Source of the DNA: Streptomyces sp. NBC_01142
Lineage (GTDB): Bacteria > Actinomycetota > Actinomycetes > Streptomycetales > Streptomycetaceae
DNA length: 64,000 bases
Assembly: GCF_026341125.1 (NCBI RefSeq)
Contig: NZ_JAPEOR010000007.1
Span: 1 to 64,000 of the forward strand
Direction of reading: 5' to 3'
Below the pieces are notes generated by a model. That model worked only from the letters and a program-made list of their open reading frames with translations. It did no database searches and was not told the origin of the DNA. Position numbers and translations under genes: made by a program. Positions 1-8,945 of the stretch are shown here, one piece after another; within the stretch, counting starts at the first letter, position 1, and each line of letters opens with the position of its first letter.

Positions 1-363
1 GGTGTGGGTTCTCGTCTTGTCAGAGGCGCGTGAGATCCTCTGCTGTTCTCTCGGCTCTGGTCCCTGTCTGGATATGAGATTGATCTTGCTTCTTAGATGA
101 CGCCTGATGAGCTGCGTATCTAACGGAGCGTGTACGTGTGGCCTGGGGTTTTGCAGGGTCTGAGGTGCGGTCCCTCGATCTATCTGAGATTCCCTGACAG
201 CCTTGAGAACCTCTATGGGGATGCGCGGTTGCCGAAGCAGCCGTGGGCCAGGCTTCGGGGCCTAGTTGTGCCCGGAGTGGGGGACTTGTGCCTTACAGCG
301 ACCGCACATCGACGAGCGCTGGGGTCTGGACCTCGACGATCTGGTCCTGCTCGCCGGGGCCTG
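1..363. other. no recognisable gene
   Basis: I see no reading frame here with convincing codon bias, a ribosome site or family resemblance. The stretch lies downstream of the NB-ARC gene, which ends at 364 on the minus strand. Confidence 0.5.
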
Positions 364-2487
364 TCACGTCACTGAGTCGCCAGTCCTCGCTGGTCGGATC
401 GGATGGGGCCGGCAGCGCGTGCGGCTCCACCAGCGCCGCTTGTGCTGCTCTCGCCAGAGGGACAGCCGGTCGTTTACCGAGGCGGTGTACGGATGGTGGG
501 CACCGAGGGTTATCTGGCAGCCGATGAGGGATTGCTCCAGCAGAGCAGTGGCCCTCGACCTGTCGCCTCGCGACCAGTACAGGACGGCGAGGTCGACTTG
601 GCATTCCAAGGTTGCGGGGTCCTCAGGACCCAACAGGCGCGTGCGGACAGCAGCGGTGTCCTCCAGCAGTGCGACGGCATGGACACGCCCATTGGCAGCT
701 AGAGAGGGTCCCTGTCGTTCACGGGCCAGCCGCGCGTCCTGGTGGGGGAAGTCCTCCTGTAGGAGTGTGAAGGCGTCCTTGTGATGGCGGGCGAGGAAGG
801 AGGCCCATGCGAGATCGCGTCGAGTGATGAGGGTCATGGGGTGAGTGCGGCCCAACAGTTGTTCGCTGATGCCGGTCAGCCGCTGCCCGTAGGGGACAGC
901 TGCGGTGGCGAGGCCGACACTGATCAGACTGCGCAGAGTCCAGCGCAGGAGGTAGTGGCCTTCGCCCTTCCACAGCAGGTCTCCGGCGCATGCATCGACG
1001 CTGTCGATGTTGGTGCGCAGCACGGCTGTCGTCTCACGGTCGAACCAGGGGACCTCGTCGCACAGTTCCCTCAATGAGTCGACGGCGGTTTTCACGACCG
1101 CTGGCACCGTGGCATCGGGAGTGCACTCGCGTACGGCTCGTGCGGTCAGGGCGTGCAGCCGCACCGCGCGGGAACCGGCCTGAGCGTGATCGGAGAGCAG
1201 GCCGTAGCGGTGCAGAAGTCGCAGGGCTGCCCGCACCTGGTCGGGATCAACGGCGGCAGCAACCCCGTTGGGAAGTGCGGTGCGTTGGGTGTTGACGTAG
1301 CGGGCGACGGCGTCGCTGGCCCACAAGGAACGGGGGTGTCCGGCCGGGTCCAGAACGGCGGCTAGACGCATGACTGGAACAGCCAGGCCGACGGGCTCGC
1401 TCGCTTGCGCGACATCCAAGGAGAGCAGGAGGGCCGCGGCGACCTGCCGCCCGTAGCCCTCGGTGTCTGCCGCGCGCGGTAGCAGGTCGTCCAGGCGTGC
1501 CGTGCTGTCGTTGAAGCGGTGCAGATACTCCGCACACGGGACGTCTTCGTTGACCATGTAGGCGGCCGCATGCGACAGAACAAGTGGCAGGTAGCCCAGT
1601 GCCGCGGCCAGTTCCCCGGCTTGAGAGTCCATGAGATGGGCGGCATGTGCCGAGTCGAGCCGCTCGTGCAGATAGGCCCCGGCCTCGTCCGCGCTGTAGG
1701 TGTCGATGTTCACCACGGCTCGGCCGCCGCCGGACAGCACCGCGTCGTGGCGGCGGGTTGTCGCCACGACGCGGCCGCAACCGAAAGCGGAGGACGGCGG
1801 CCACCACTTCTGCATGGCTTCTGGATCGGTGAGGTCGTCAAGGATGAGCAGCCATGGGCGTCGGGTGGTCGCCAGCCACTGAAGGAACAGTCCGGCGTCG
1901 GACTCAGCACTCTTGCCCAGAAGGTGTTCTGCCGCCGCTTCCACGATGTGTGCGGCGTGCGCGTAACGTGCGATGACCTGCTCGATGTCACTGGCGTCGA
2001 CCCACACCACCAGGTCGATGCCGTCCTCCAGGGCCTGGTGGGCATAGGCGGCAGCGAGTTGGGTCTTGCCCACGCCTCCGCCGCCGGACAGGACCTGGGC
2101 CAGCACCACCGTGGTATGGCCGGCCCTGGCCTGATCGATCCGATCGCGCACCGCAGACCGGTCCTGGAACGCAGACGCAAGCACAGGTACCGAGCCCAAC
2201 CGGACGGGCCAGTGCAACGGCTGGCGCGGTGGGGGAGCGGAGACCAGCACTTGGCTTACATGGCCGCTGATGGCCACCGCATGGGCGGCCGAGGCGATCG
2301 CATCGCCTGACCGTTCCACCTGCACGGCCCCGCCATCCGCCTGGGGGCCGGGGCCACTGTAGCCGCTCAGCGCATCGCCGCCATCCGTGGCGACGGCATC
2401 ACCGCTCTCGCTGACACTGACGGGCGGCGCCGTTTGCTCGGTGCCATCCTGGGCACGGGTCGGGCGCCTCACCCGGAACCGTTTCAT
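364..2487 (-). CDS. NB-ARC/STAND ATPase with C-terminal TPR repeats
   Basis: A 707-aa STAND-type ATPase, expected to be a cytoplasmic molecular switch that changes state on sensing a signal. About the first 100 residues are low complexity and hold two SGDA(I/V)A motifs. A P-loop (GGGGVGKTQLAAAYA) lies near residue 138 and a Walker B strand (WLLILDDL) near residue 211. The C-terminal third has tetratricopeptide units with the usual LGPEDPATL and LGAHHPYTA signatures. No separate effector domain (nuclease, TIR, protease) is visible, so the output is unknown. The ATG is preceded by GAGAGGGGCCG. It lies 38 bp after a small membrane-protein gene carrying the same SGDAIA motif, so the two may work together. 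NB-ARC/TPR proteins in actinomycetes serve regulation or conflict; which applies here cannot be told. Confidence 0.85.
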   Translation of the reverse strand: MKRFRVRRPTRAQDGTEQTAPPVSVSESGDAVATDGGDALSGYSGPGPQADGGAVQVERSGDAIASAAHAVAISGHVSQVLVSAPPPRQPLHWPVRLGSVPVLASAFQDRSAVRDRIDQARAGHTTVVLAQVLSGGGGVGKTQLAAAYAHQALEDGIDLVVWVDASDIEQVIARYAHAAHIVEAAAEHLLGKSAESDAGLFLQWLATTRRPWLLILDDLTDPEAMQKWWPPSSAFGCGRVVATTRRHDAVLSGGGRAVVNIDTYSADEAGAYLHERLDSAHAAHLMDSQAGELAAALGYLPLVLSHAAAYMVNEDVPCAEYLHRFNDSTARLDDLLPRAADTEGYGRQVAAALLLSLDVAQASEPVGLAVPVMRLAAVLDPAGHPRSLWASDAVARYVNTQRTALPNGVAAAVDPDQVRAALRLLHRYGLLSDHAQAGSRAVRLHALTARAVRECTPDATVPAVVKTAVDSLRELCDEVPWFDRETTAVLRTNIDSVDACAGDLLWKGEGHYLLRWTLRSLISVGLATAAVPYGQRLTGISEQLLGRTHPMTLITRRDLAWASFLARHHKDAFTLLQEDFPHQDARLARERQGPSLAANGRVHAVALLEDTAAVRTRLLGPEDPATLECQVDLAVLYWSRGDRSRATALLEQSLIGCQITLGAHHPYTASVNDRLSLWREQHKRRWWSRTRCRPHPIRPARTGDSVT

Positions 2488-2525
2488 CGGCCCCTCTCAC
2501 CATCCACCCCGCCGCCATGGCAGCC

Positions 2526-2876
2526 TTAGCCGGTGTAGTCGATGCCGGTGCCGGCCCTGCTTCCCTGCCCGCGGGCGATCGCGTCCCCGCTCTGCTCCAC
2601 ACTCCCCGCTCCGCTGCCTCCATGGCGACGGCGAATGCCGGTGTGGGCCTCTCCTCCGCCGTACGCTTCAGCCCGTCCCGTCCGTGTGACGGTGTCCCGT
2701 GCCCGTGCGGCTGGCTGGATCCAGGTCCACAACAAGGCGCACACCCCTGTGGCGCCCTGGACCGAAGCCCCCACCAACTGCCCGGCATCCGGCCCATCAA
2801 GCAGCCAGAAAGCGGGAGTTGAGACGATCACGGCCACAGCAGCAACCGTCACCATGACCTTCCGCCCATGCGACAT
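2526..2876 (-). CDS. small membrane protein with C-terminal SGDAIA motif
   Basis: About 116 aa. The ATG at 2876 was chosen because GAGAGGG sits 6 bases upstream; two in-frame starts up to 2903 would add 9 residues. A hydrophobic segment (VTVAAVAVIVSTPAFWLL) near residue 10 is followed by a second weaker one (GATGVCALLWTWI), so membrane anchoring is likely. The last 25 residues are Gly/Ser-rich with SVEQSGDAIARG and SRAGTG, matching the SGDAIA motif near the N-terminus of the NB-ARC protein encoded 38 bp downstream. The two genes look like one transcription unit. The function is unknown; a membrane partner or tether for the ATPase is inference. Confidence 0.6.
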   Translation of the reverse strand: MSHGRKVMVTVAAVAVIVSTPAFWLLDGPDAGQLVGASVQGATGVCALLWTWIQPAARARDTVTRTGRAEAYGGGEAHTGIRRRHGGSGAGSVEQSGDAIARGQGSRAGTGIDYTG

Positions 2877-3139
2877 GTCCATCCCTCTCTTACGGTGCGC
2901 CACCTCTTGCAGCTCCCGAACCCCGGCAACCAGTGGGCACGGGATGAAGGACGGTTCCTGCGATCACAGCAGTTCCAGCACTACCCATCGCACGATGTGG
3001 CTTTCGGTCACGATCGCACTCCCGTGCCGGAGACGAGCGACGGACTGCCTTCCGCCGTGCCTCCTTGCCGGTCGGTGCGTTTGGCTCTCTTGGTCACTGA
3101 TCACAGGATTGACCCTAGCGACAGGCACTGACATTGCCG

Positions 3140-5869
3140 TCAGGGTTCGACGTTGATGCCGTAGTCCGCGGCCAGGCCGGCGAGCCCGGTGTCGTAGCCC
3201 TGGCCGACAGCACGTACTTTCCAACTCGAACCATGCCGGTAGATCTCCATGGCGATGGTGACGGTCTCGCCCGAGACGAACGGGGCAGGCGTGAAGGCGA
3301 GTTCTCCACCAGTGGGTTGGGAGACCTCGACGTGCCACGTGGTGTGCTGGTCGAAGGAAGCGGTGGGCTGGGCCTCGAGGTCGATGCTGGCGATGACGGC
3401 CACGGTGTGGACGTCGTCGGGAAGGTGAGGCAGATCTGCGGTGACCGTGTCGCCGCTGGTGCGGACTCCGTCGTGGTGCGGGCGGTTGTAGAAGACGAGG
3501 TCGTGGTCGCTGCGTACCTTGCCGTGGCTGGTGAGGAGGACAGCAGAGACATCGACCGGCACGCCGGTGGCGATGAGGCGCACCGCTACCGATTCGGTGC
3601 GGAGCGGGGCCTTGGCCCCCTTGGCCAGCACGTGCTTGGTGTTGTCCAGCGGGCCGGGGGCGGCCTCGGCCGTCCCTGCGGCGGGCTCACCTGCGGGTGG
3701 ACTGGTGTTGGTCAGAGCGGCGAGGGTGCGCTGGAAGAGCGGCCAGCCCTCAGCTTCTTCTCCGGGCCACGGCCAGGCCAGGCGTGAAGAGCCGAACTGT
3801 TTGGCCGTCGGGGGCTGTCCGAGCGCTTCGTGGAGCTGCAGGTATCGCAGGCTCTCGACGGCAAGGCGGCTGAGTTGCCACTGCCGTCGGGCTTCTTCGG
3901 GCTGGTTCATGCGGAGGTCGTTGTCGACGGCGGTGCCGCCGAGCGCGGCGTAGACGCGCTGGGCGACGTCATAGCCGTCACTCGGCAGTAGACGGGCCGG
4001 GCGCAGTTGCTGGGCGGGTGCGGGTTCCCCGATCGCGGTGTAGAGAGCGCCGAGGTCGCCGCCGGTCCACTGATTGGCTGCGGCGGTGGCGAACTGGGCG
4101 AAGTGGATCAGGGTTGGCGGACGGCCCTTCGCGGCCACGAACCGGTGGTGCGCCTGGGCGACACCTTCTACGGCGGTGCGCCAGCGCTGCTGCAGGTAGG
4201 TGTCGAGGTACTGCTCGGCCCAGGCACGACGATGGCGAGTGATGATGTCGCGGACCCGTTCGAAGCCTTCGCGGCGGCTGCCGCTGCTGAGGGTTGACGT
4301 CATGGTGAAGGAGCCGATGGCTGTGTCCACCGGGAGCTCTGTGCGCTCCTTGACGATCATCTCTTCGGGGCCCAGGTGCTGCTCAGCGATACGCAGTTCC
4401 TCGAACAAGTCCTGGGACACCGGACAGTCGGCGGCAGTCAGCGCGGTGAGGGTGCGGCTGTAGTAGTCGGCCACACCGGACAGGGGCGCGCGGGAGTAGG
4501 GGCCTTCGCACACGAACCAGGCGGTGAGCGCGACGCCGTGCCAGAACTCCAGGGCCGGGCCGAGAGCTTCGGCCATCAGCTGGTGGGGGCGGGGATTGCT
4601 GACGATGCTCTTAGCGTGCCGCTGCAAGGTCACCGACTGCCACAGCCGGTCCACCTGCTCGTTGACGGAAGCAGGCAGCACCTGCCGGTACAGCTGCTGA
4701 GTGAAGCCGTGCTCGTCCGGCCCAAAGAACATGATGTTGTCATCAACGAGTCCCCACAGCGGCCGCATGCCGGGTCGTTGGGCGGCGTGTGTCTGGTCGA
4801 AGGTTGTCCACCACTCGCGCAGGGCCGCCACGCGTTCCTCGACGGGGGAGAGGGAGGTCGGGCCGCCGAGGAAGGCCGCGAGCATCGCGTGGATCTCGTC
4901 CTCCGGAATGCCCGCCTCTGCCGCCATGCCGGCCGCCTGGGCGGACATCCCCACATACAGCCGCGGCTCGGGCAGCGCGGTGATGACCTCTTCGTCCGGG
5001 TGCGGCGGCGCCTGAAGGTAGTCCAGTACGGCCAGCCAGTCGCCGGCGAAGTAGCCGGAGACGACCGGCTGCAGGGCGCGCGTCAGAACCCGGCGCGCCA
5101 GGGCGGTGCCGGTCTTGGTCTTCTTCGCGAAGCCGGTCATCAGGGCCTGCAGCTGCAGAGTGCGATGACGGGTGACCAACTGCAGCGGATCGACGGCGGT
5201 CAGGGCGTCCAGCAGGCGCAGGCGGGCGTGCTGCTGTCCGGGCCGGTCCAACCGGTGCCAGCCGCCGCCGAAGCGGAAGGCCTCCAGCGCATCGTCGGCG
5301 ATGCCCAGCAGACGGTAGCGTTCCTCGATGCCGGACCACAGCCGCCGCTGGTCGTCGATTGTCTTCGCCGGGCCCGCCGCCCGCACCCGGATCGGCTCGA
5401 TCAGTGTCTCGAACAGCGGGACCAGCACGGCCCACAGCAACACCGCATCGGCCGCCCCGGCCACCAGGCTCACGCCAGCTGAGCTGTCCGCGGCCAACGT
5501 CAGGGCATGGGCCGGGCGTTGGCGCACCAGATGCGGCAGGTTCACCGCCCCGGCATTCAGCGACAGCTTCTGCGGCAGATACCAGGCCCCGCGCCGCTGC
5601 TGCTCCTGGACTCCGAATGTCTCAGCACACCACGCCTTTTCCTGGGAGCTGAGCCCCACCACCTCGACGCTGTCCGCGGCCTGCGGCCCGATGCCGCGGA
5701 CCACCGAGACCGTGGGTTGGCCGTGGAGCGCTGCAGACAGCAACCGGGCGGCGAGCGTGTCGAGCTGAGCGAACCTTTGCTGCTGCCCGGCAGCTGCCTC
5801 CAGAGCAAGCGCCCCTTCGGGGGACGCATCGATAACAGGGTGCCACCAGCGCGGCTGGTCACTGGCCAC
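3140..5869 (-). CDS. large helical protein fused to C-terminal TerD domain
   Basis: 909 aa, last gene of a three-gene operon. Residues ~1-720 are mostly helical and match no family I recognise. The final ~185 residues form a TerD-type domain: the strand VAVRLIATGVPVDVSAVLL, then the signature SDHDLVFYNRPHHDG with acidic residues typical of the calcium-binding TerD fold. TerD proteins are usually ~190 aa stand-alone stress proteins, so fusion to a 720-residue N-terminal part is unusual. The GTG start at 5869 overlaps the helicase stop by 11 bases, so translation is coupled. A ~Pro/Ala-rich linker (ATAEAAPGPLD) precedes the TerD part. The Ter family has been linked to phage resistance and DNA processing; with a nuclease-helicase next door, a defence role is a reasonable inference. 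The call is firm for TerD and unknown for the rest. Confidence 0.8.
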   Translation of the reverse strand: MASDQPRWWHPVIDASPEGALALEAAAGQQQRFAQLDTLAARLLSAALHGQPTVSVVRGIGPQAADSVEVVGLSSQEKAWCAETFGVQEQQRRGAWYLPQKLSLNAGAVNLPHLVRQRPAHALTLAADSSAGVSLVAGAADAVLLWAVLVPLFETLIEPIRVRAAGPAKTIDDQRRLWSGIEERYRLLGIADDALEAFRFGGGWHRLDRPGQQHARLRLLDALTAVDPLQLVTRHRTLQLQALMTGFAKKTKTGTALARRVLTRALQPVVSGYFAGDWLAVLDYLQAPPHPDEEVITALPEPRLYVGMSAQAAGMAAEAGIPEDEIHAMLAAFLGGPTSLSPVEERVAALREWWTTFDQTHAAQRPGMRPLWGLVDDNIMFFGPDEHGFTQQLYRQVLPASVNEQVDRLWQSVTLQRHAKSIVSNPRPHQLMAEALGPALEFWHGVALTAWFVCEGPYSRAPLSGVADYYSRTLTALTAADCPVSQDLFEELRIAEQHLGPEEMIVKERTELPVDTAIGSFTMTSTLSSGSRREGFERVRDIITRHRRAWAEQYLDTYLQQRWRTAVEGVAQAHHRFVAAKGRPPTLIHFAQFATAAANQWTGGDLGALYTAIGEPAPAQQLRPARLLPSDGYDVAQRVYAALGGTAVDNDLRMNQPEEARRQWQLSRLAVESLRYLQLHEALGQPPTAKQFGSSRLAWPWPGEEAEGWPLFQRTLAALTNTSPPAGEPAAGTAEAAPGPLDNTKHVLAKGAKAPLRTESVAVRLIATGVPVDVSAVLLTSHGKVRSDHDLVFYNRPHHDGVRTSGDTVTADLPHLPDDVHTVAVIASIDLEAQPTASFDQHTTWHVEVSQPTGGELAFTPAPFVSGETVTIAMEIYRHGSSWKVRAVGQGYDTGLAGLAADYGINVEP

Positions 5870-7931
5870 CGGTCAGCCTCCGCATGTAGTCGACGAACTG
5901 CTCAAACGGCATCGGAGTCGCGGTGTTTTGTGCGTAGACGGCGTAGCGCTGGGCCATCAGCTGCATCTCCCGCTCCGCCCGCCGGGCCTCCACCCGGTCC
6001 AGGTCATGCACGACCCGCTGCTCGACACGCCCCTGCTCGTACAGCACGAACGCGTCAACTCCGCCCGGGAGCGCACTGTCAGAGTCCCCTTCACCGAGGT
6101 CGTGACCGTCCGTGAAGTTCGCCTCCAGCGTGCTGGTGTCGATCAGGGGGACGTCGAGCAGCAGCGCGGGATCCATGTCGTTGTCCGCGCACATGGCCTC
6201 CAGATGGTCCTCGAGGCCGAGTTCGGCATGGCAGACCACGTCCAGGTACTGCTGATCGGCTGCCAGACCGGGGTGGCGCAACACCCGCACGCCGCGACCG
6301 ATGAATTGGTAGAACTCGCCGAAGCTGCCGTAGGGGCGCACCGGCACGACGACGGTGATGGGCGGGAAGTCGTAGCCCTGGCCAAGCATCCGCAGTTGCA
6401 CGATGCCCTGCAGATCACCCGAGTCCGACTCGAAGCGCCGCCGGGTGGCTTTGATCGACGAAGGCGACATGCTGTGGTGCAGCGTGGCGCAGGGAATGCC
6501 GTGCTCTTCGGCGATCCGGGCGACCTGGCGGGCGTGGGCCTCACCCAACGCCGCGAACAGCGCCCGGGGTTTGACCGGGGCCAGCAGCTTGGCCTGGGCG
6601 TCCAGACAGGCCCGCGTCACCATCATCACCTGCCGGATCGAGGCGTCGGACTGCGCGGTGATGCGGGCTATCCTCCGCTCGTTGCCCAACGCGGCCAGCA
6701 GCGCATCGCGGCCGGTGATCTGCTCGCGTCGTCCGTCGGGCCACACCGCCTCGTACACCGTCGTCGCCGCGTCCGGGGCGAACCGGTGCACGCGCAGGTT
6801 CTTCGCCGAGCCGTCCGCGATGGAGTCGACCAGCCGGTAGCGGTAGACGACATCGGCGTCGATCGGCTTGCCGTCCAGGCGCTGGAAGCACGCCGACATC
6901 AACAGCGTGCGTGCATCCCGGAAGTGGGCGAACAGCCGCTGGTAGGAGGCGCTGGCCGCGATGTGTGCCTCATCAACGACGATGAAGTCGACATCGCCCG
7001 GCTCCAGCTTGGCCAGCAGGTCCCCGTCCTTGTCGCCGGTGCCCAGCGCGTGGAAGTTGGTGACCAGCACGTCCGTAGCCAGCAGCCGCTGCCGACTCAC
7101 CTGGCTGATCTGCTCGTCGTCCGCGTCCAGCACCAGTGTGGCCGGCGGCTGGGCACCCGGCAGCAGGGGGCCGCCCGCCAGCCCGTACAGGACGTTGCCG
7201 GGAATTCCGGGATCGAGGGCCTTGGCGAAGGTGCCGCGGATGACCGAACCCGGCGTCACCACCAGCGCCCGCCGCCTGGTGAACGACAACGCGGCCGCCA
7301 CCCCCAGTGCGGTCTTGCCGGCCCCGACCGCCATCACCGTGGCCGCATGCTGGCCGCCGGAGGCGTAGTAGTTGGCCAGCGCGGCCAAGGCCTCGTCCTG
7401 GCAGGCCCGCAACGGCTCCCGGACAACCCGAGCGCGCACACCGGCGAAGTAGGCCTCATCGGTCGGCGATTGGGCACCCCGAGGCGGATCGGCCGCCCGC
7501 AGGGGATCGCCCACCATCGCCGGGATCTCGACGTGTGGCGCGGCGATGACCAGGGGCGAGAGCACGGCATCCTGGCGCAGCATCGCCTGCAACTGGGCGA
7601 CGCAGCGTGCGGTGTCCAGGCGCACCGCGTCGTAGGAAAACCGCAGCACCGTCAGCCCCGTTGCCGCCAGGTCGTTCTGCCGCAGCCGGTCGTAGGTGAA
7701 GGCGGCACGGTCGCTGTGGAAGGTGAAGCCGTCCAACTCCACGGCCAGGTGCAGCGACTCGCCTGCGATCAGATAGTCCAGCCGGTAGGTGCGCTCGTTG
7801 ACCGTCACCGGATGCTGGCTGTGCACATGCGCCACGATGCCCCGCTGCGCGGCTGGAGTGAGCACCCAGCGCAGGAAGGCCTCTTCCAGGTAGGACGCCG
7901 AGGGGATCAGCTGCTCCAGCCCGGCACTCAT
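5859..7931 (-). CDS. DUF559/Vsr-like nuclease fused to superfamily 2 helicase
   Basis: 690 aa. Residues ~1-125 resemble the DUF559/Vsr-like endonuclease fold: RLDYLIAGESLHLAVELDGF, then DRLRQNDLAATGLTVLRF, the usual D...E.D core with an R-x-N-x-L helix. A DEAD/DEAH-type helicase follows: Walker A VGAGKTALGVAAAL near residue 200, Walker B VVDEAHIAA near 315, motif III LLMSACF near 345, and motif VI QFIGRGVRVLRHPG near 540. The protein should be a translocase that brings a nuclease to DNA, as in Type III-like restriction or similar defence enzymes. Its ATG overlaps the stop of the upstream gene (ATGA at 7928-7931) and its own end overlaps the TerD-fusion start. The C-terminal ~130 residues are helical and unassigned. 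Confidence 0.85.
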   Translation of the reverse strand: MSAGLEQLIPSASYLEEAFLRWVLTPAAQRGIVAHVHSQHPVTVNERTYRLDYLIAGESLHLAVELDGFTFHSDRAAFTYDRLRQNDLAATGLTVLRFSYDAVRLDTARCVAQLQAMLRQDAVLSPLVIAAPHVEIPAMVGDPLRAADPPRGAQSPTDEAYFAGVRARVVREPLRACQDEALAALANYYASGGQHAATVMAVGAGKTALGVAAALSFTRRRALVVTPGSVIRGTFAKALDPGIPGNVLYGLAGGPLLPGAQPPATLVLDADDEQISQVSRQRLLATDVLVTNFHALGTGDKDGDLLAKLEPGDVDFIVVDEAHIAASASYQRLFAHFRDARTLLMSACFQRLDGKPIDADVVYRYRLVDSIADGSAKNLRVHRFAPDAATTVYEAVWPDGRREQITGRDALLAALGNERRIARITAQSDASIRQVMMVTRACLDAQAKLLAPVKPRALFAALGEAHARQVARIAEEHGIPCATLHHSMSPSSIKATRRRFESDSGDLQGIVQLRMLGQGYDFPPITVVVPVRPYGSFGEFYQFIGRGVRVLRHPGLAADQQYLDVVCHAELGLEDHLEAMCADNDMDPALLLDVPLIDTSTLEANFTDGHDLGEGDSDSALPGGVDAFVLYEQGRVEQRVVHDLDRVEARRAEREMQLMAQRYAVYAQNTATPMPFEQFVDYMRRLTGGQ

Positions 7932-8524
7932 GCCGCCCCACCAGTCGTCGCCTCGGCCGCTAGCGCGCCAATCTTCTCCGAGAGACGGGCCACCGCATCC
8001 TCACCCTGGTCGAAACGGGCCAGCCGTCGCGCCACTTCGAGGGCGTCGGTGAAGGCGCCTTCGCGTTCCAGCAGCATCACCAGCCGGGGAACGGACGTCA
8101 CGTGCACGAACGAGGTCGGGACGGGGCCGGTGTCAAAGGAGACCGCCTGCGGGGCAGCCTCCATCAACTCCAAGTCCAGCAGCGCGAACACCTCAAGCAC
8201 CTCAAGCCCGTCTGGGTAGGAGCGTCTGCCGCTCCACAAGCGGTCCACCGCGCCTTGGAGGACGAAGTGGTAGTCCATCGCTTCACCGGGAAGTTCAAGC
8301 GCCTCCCAGACCCGGGTGACCAGGTCCGCTCGGCTCGCCTCCACCGGCACATGCCGGCTGGCCGGCGTTGCCGACGTACTGCCCTCAGCAGACGGCCACA
8401 TCAGCGAGCCGTACGACACCTCTGGACGGACACGTGCCGCTGCGAGCGCTTCGCGGACGACACCAGGGCTCCCGGCGAACCGCACACCAGGAATCGCTGC
8501 CATACGTTCAAACCACGTTGCCAT
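7928..8524 (-). CDS. conserved-looking hypothetical protein, first gene of nuclease-helicase/TerD operon
   Basis: 198 aa, unrecognised. The ATG at 8524 was chosen because GAGCGGGGGGAC lies directly upstream; an in-frame start at 8641 would add 39 residues without a good ribosome site. The protein begins MATWFERMAAIPGV and is a mixed alpha/beta sequence without membrane segments; the last 50 residues (MLLEREGAFTDALEVARRLA) look helical and TPR-like. Its stop overlaps the helicase ATG by 4 bases, so it is co-translated with the nuclease-helicase and the TerD fusion. It could be a sensor or regulator of that operon, but nothing in the sequence proves this. Confidence 0.7.
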   Translation of the reverse strand: MATWFERMAAIPGVRFAGSPGVVREALAAARVRPEVSYGSLMWPSAEGSTSATPASRHVPVEASRADLVTRVWEALELPGEAMDYHFVLQGAVDRLWSGRRSYPDGLEVLEVFALLDLELMEAAPQAVSFDTGPVPTSFVHVTSVPRLVMLLEREGAFTDALEVARRLARFDQGEDAVARLSEKIGALAAEATTGGAA

Positions 8525-8945
8525 GTCCCCCCGCTCATCCCGCTCCCACAGCGTCCACTGCCATCCAACCCCCACAGCCATGCTGCGGTTCGGCCGGACC
8601 GGGAACCAGGCGCCCACGGTGCCCCACGGCGTACTGCCCACCGCCCCAGTGCATCCTCTCGCGGAGCCCCCCAGTCGGGCGCAGGATTCTCTACAACAGC
8701 ACGCCGATTGAGCGACGGCCGCTCAGTACGGCGCGAGCTGCCGCATCTCTAACCGGGGGCGGACGAGTTGGTCCGACGGGCCACCCGGTCGAGGTTGTGC
8801 GGATGCGGCGAGTTCTCGATCGGCAAGTCCAAGGCCCCTCCGTGCGGGGGAGGTCATGCATACGGGTAACGGCAGCAGCGATCCGCCTCTGGCGGCCAGT
8901 GTCTCTTCCTACGCTGCTGGTGGGGCAGCACACGGGGAGGATGCC
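8525..8945. other. divergent intergenic region
   Basis: It separates the leftward nuclease-helicase operon from the rightward gene at 8946, so it should hold both promoters. I see no clear -35/-10 pair, repeat or small gene. The only firm site is the GGGGAGG ribosome site at 8934-8940. Confidence 0.4.

Noticed and set aside
5928..8219. Long plus-strand open frame opposite the nuclease-helicase
   Set aside because: It is antisense to a gene with clear helicase motifs; in high-GC DNA long antisense frames are common, and its sequence has no domain.
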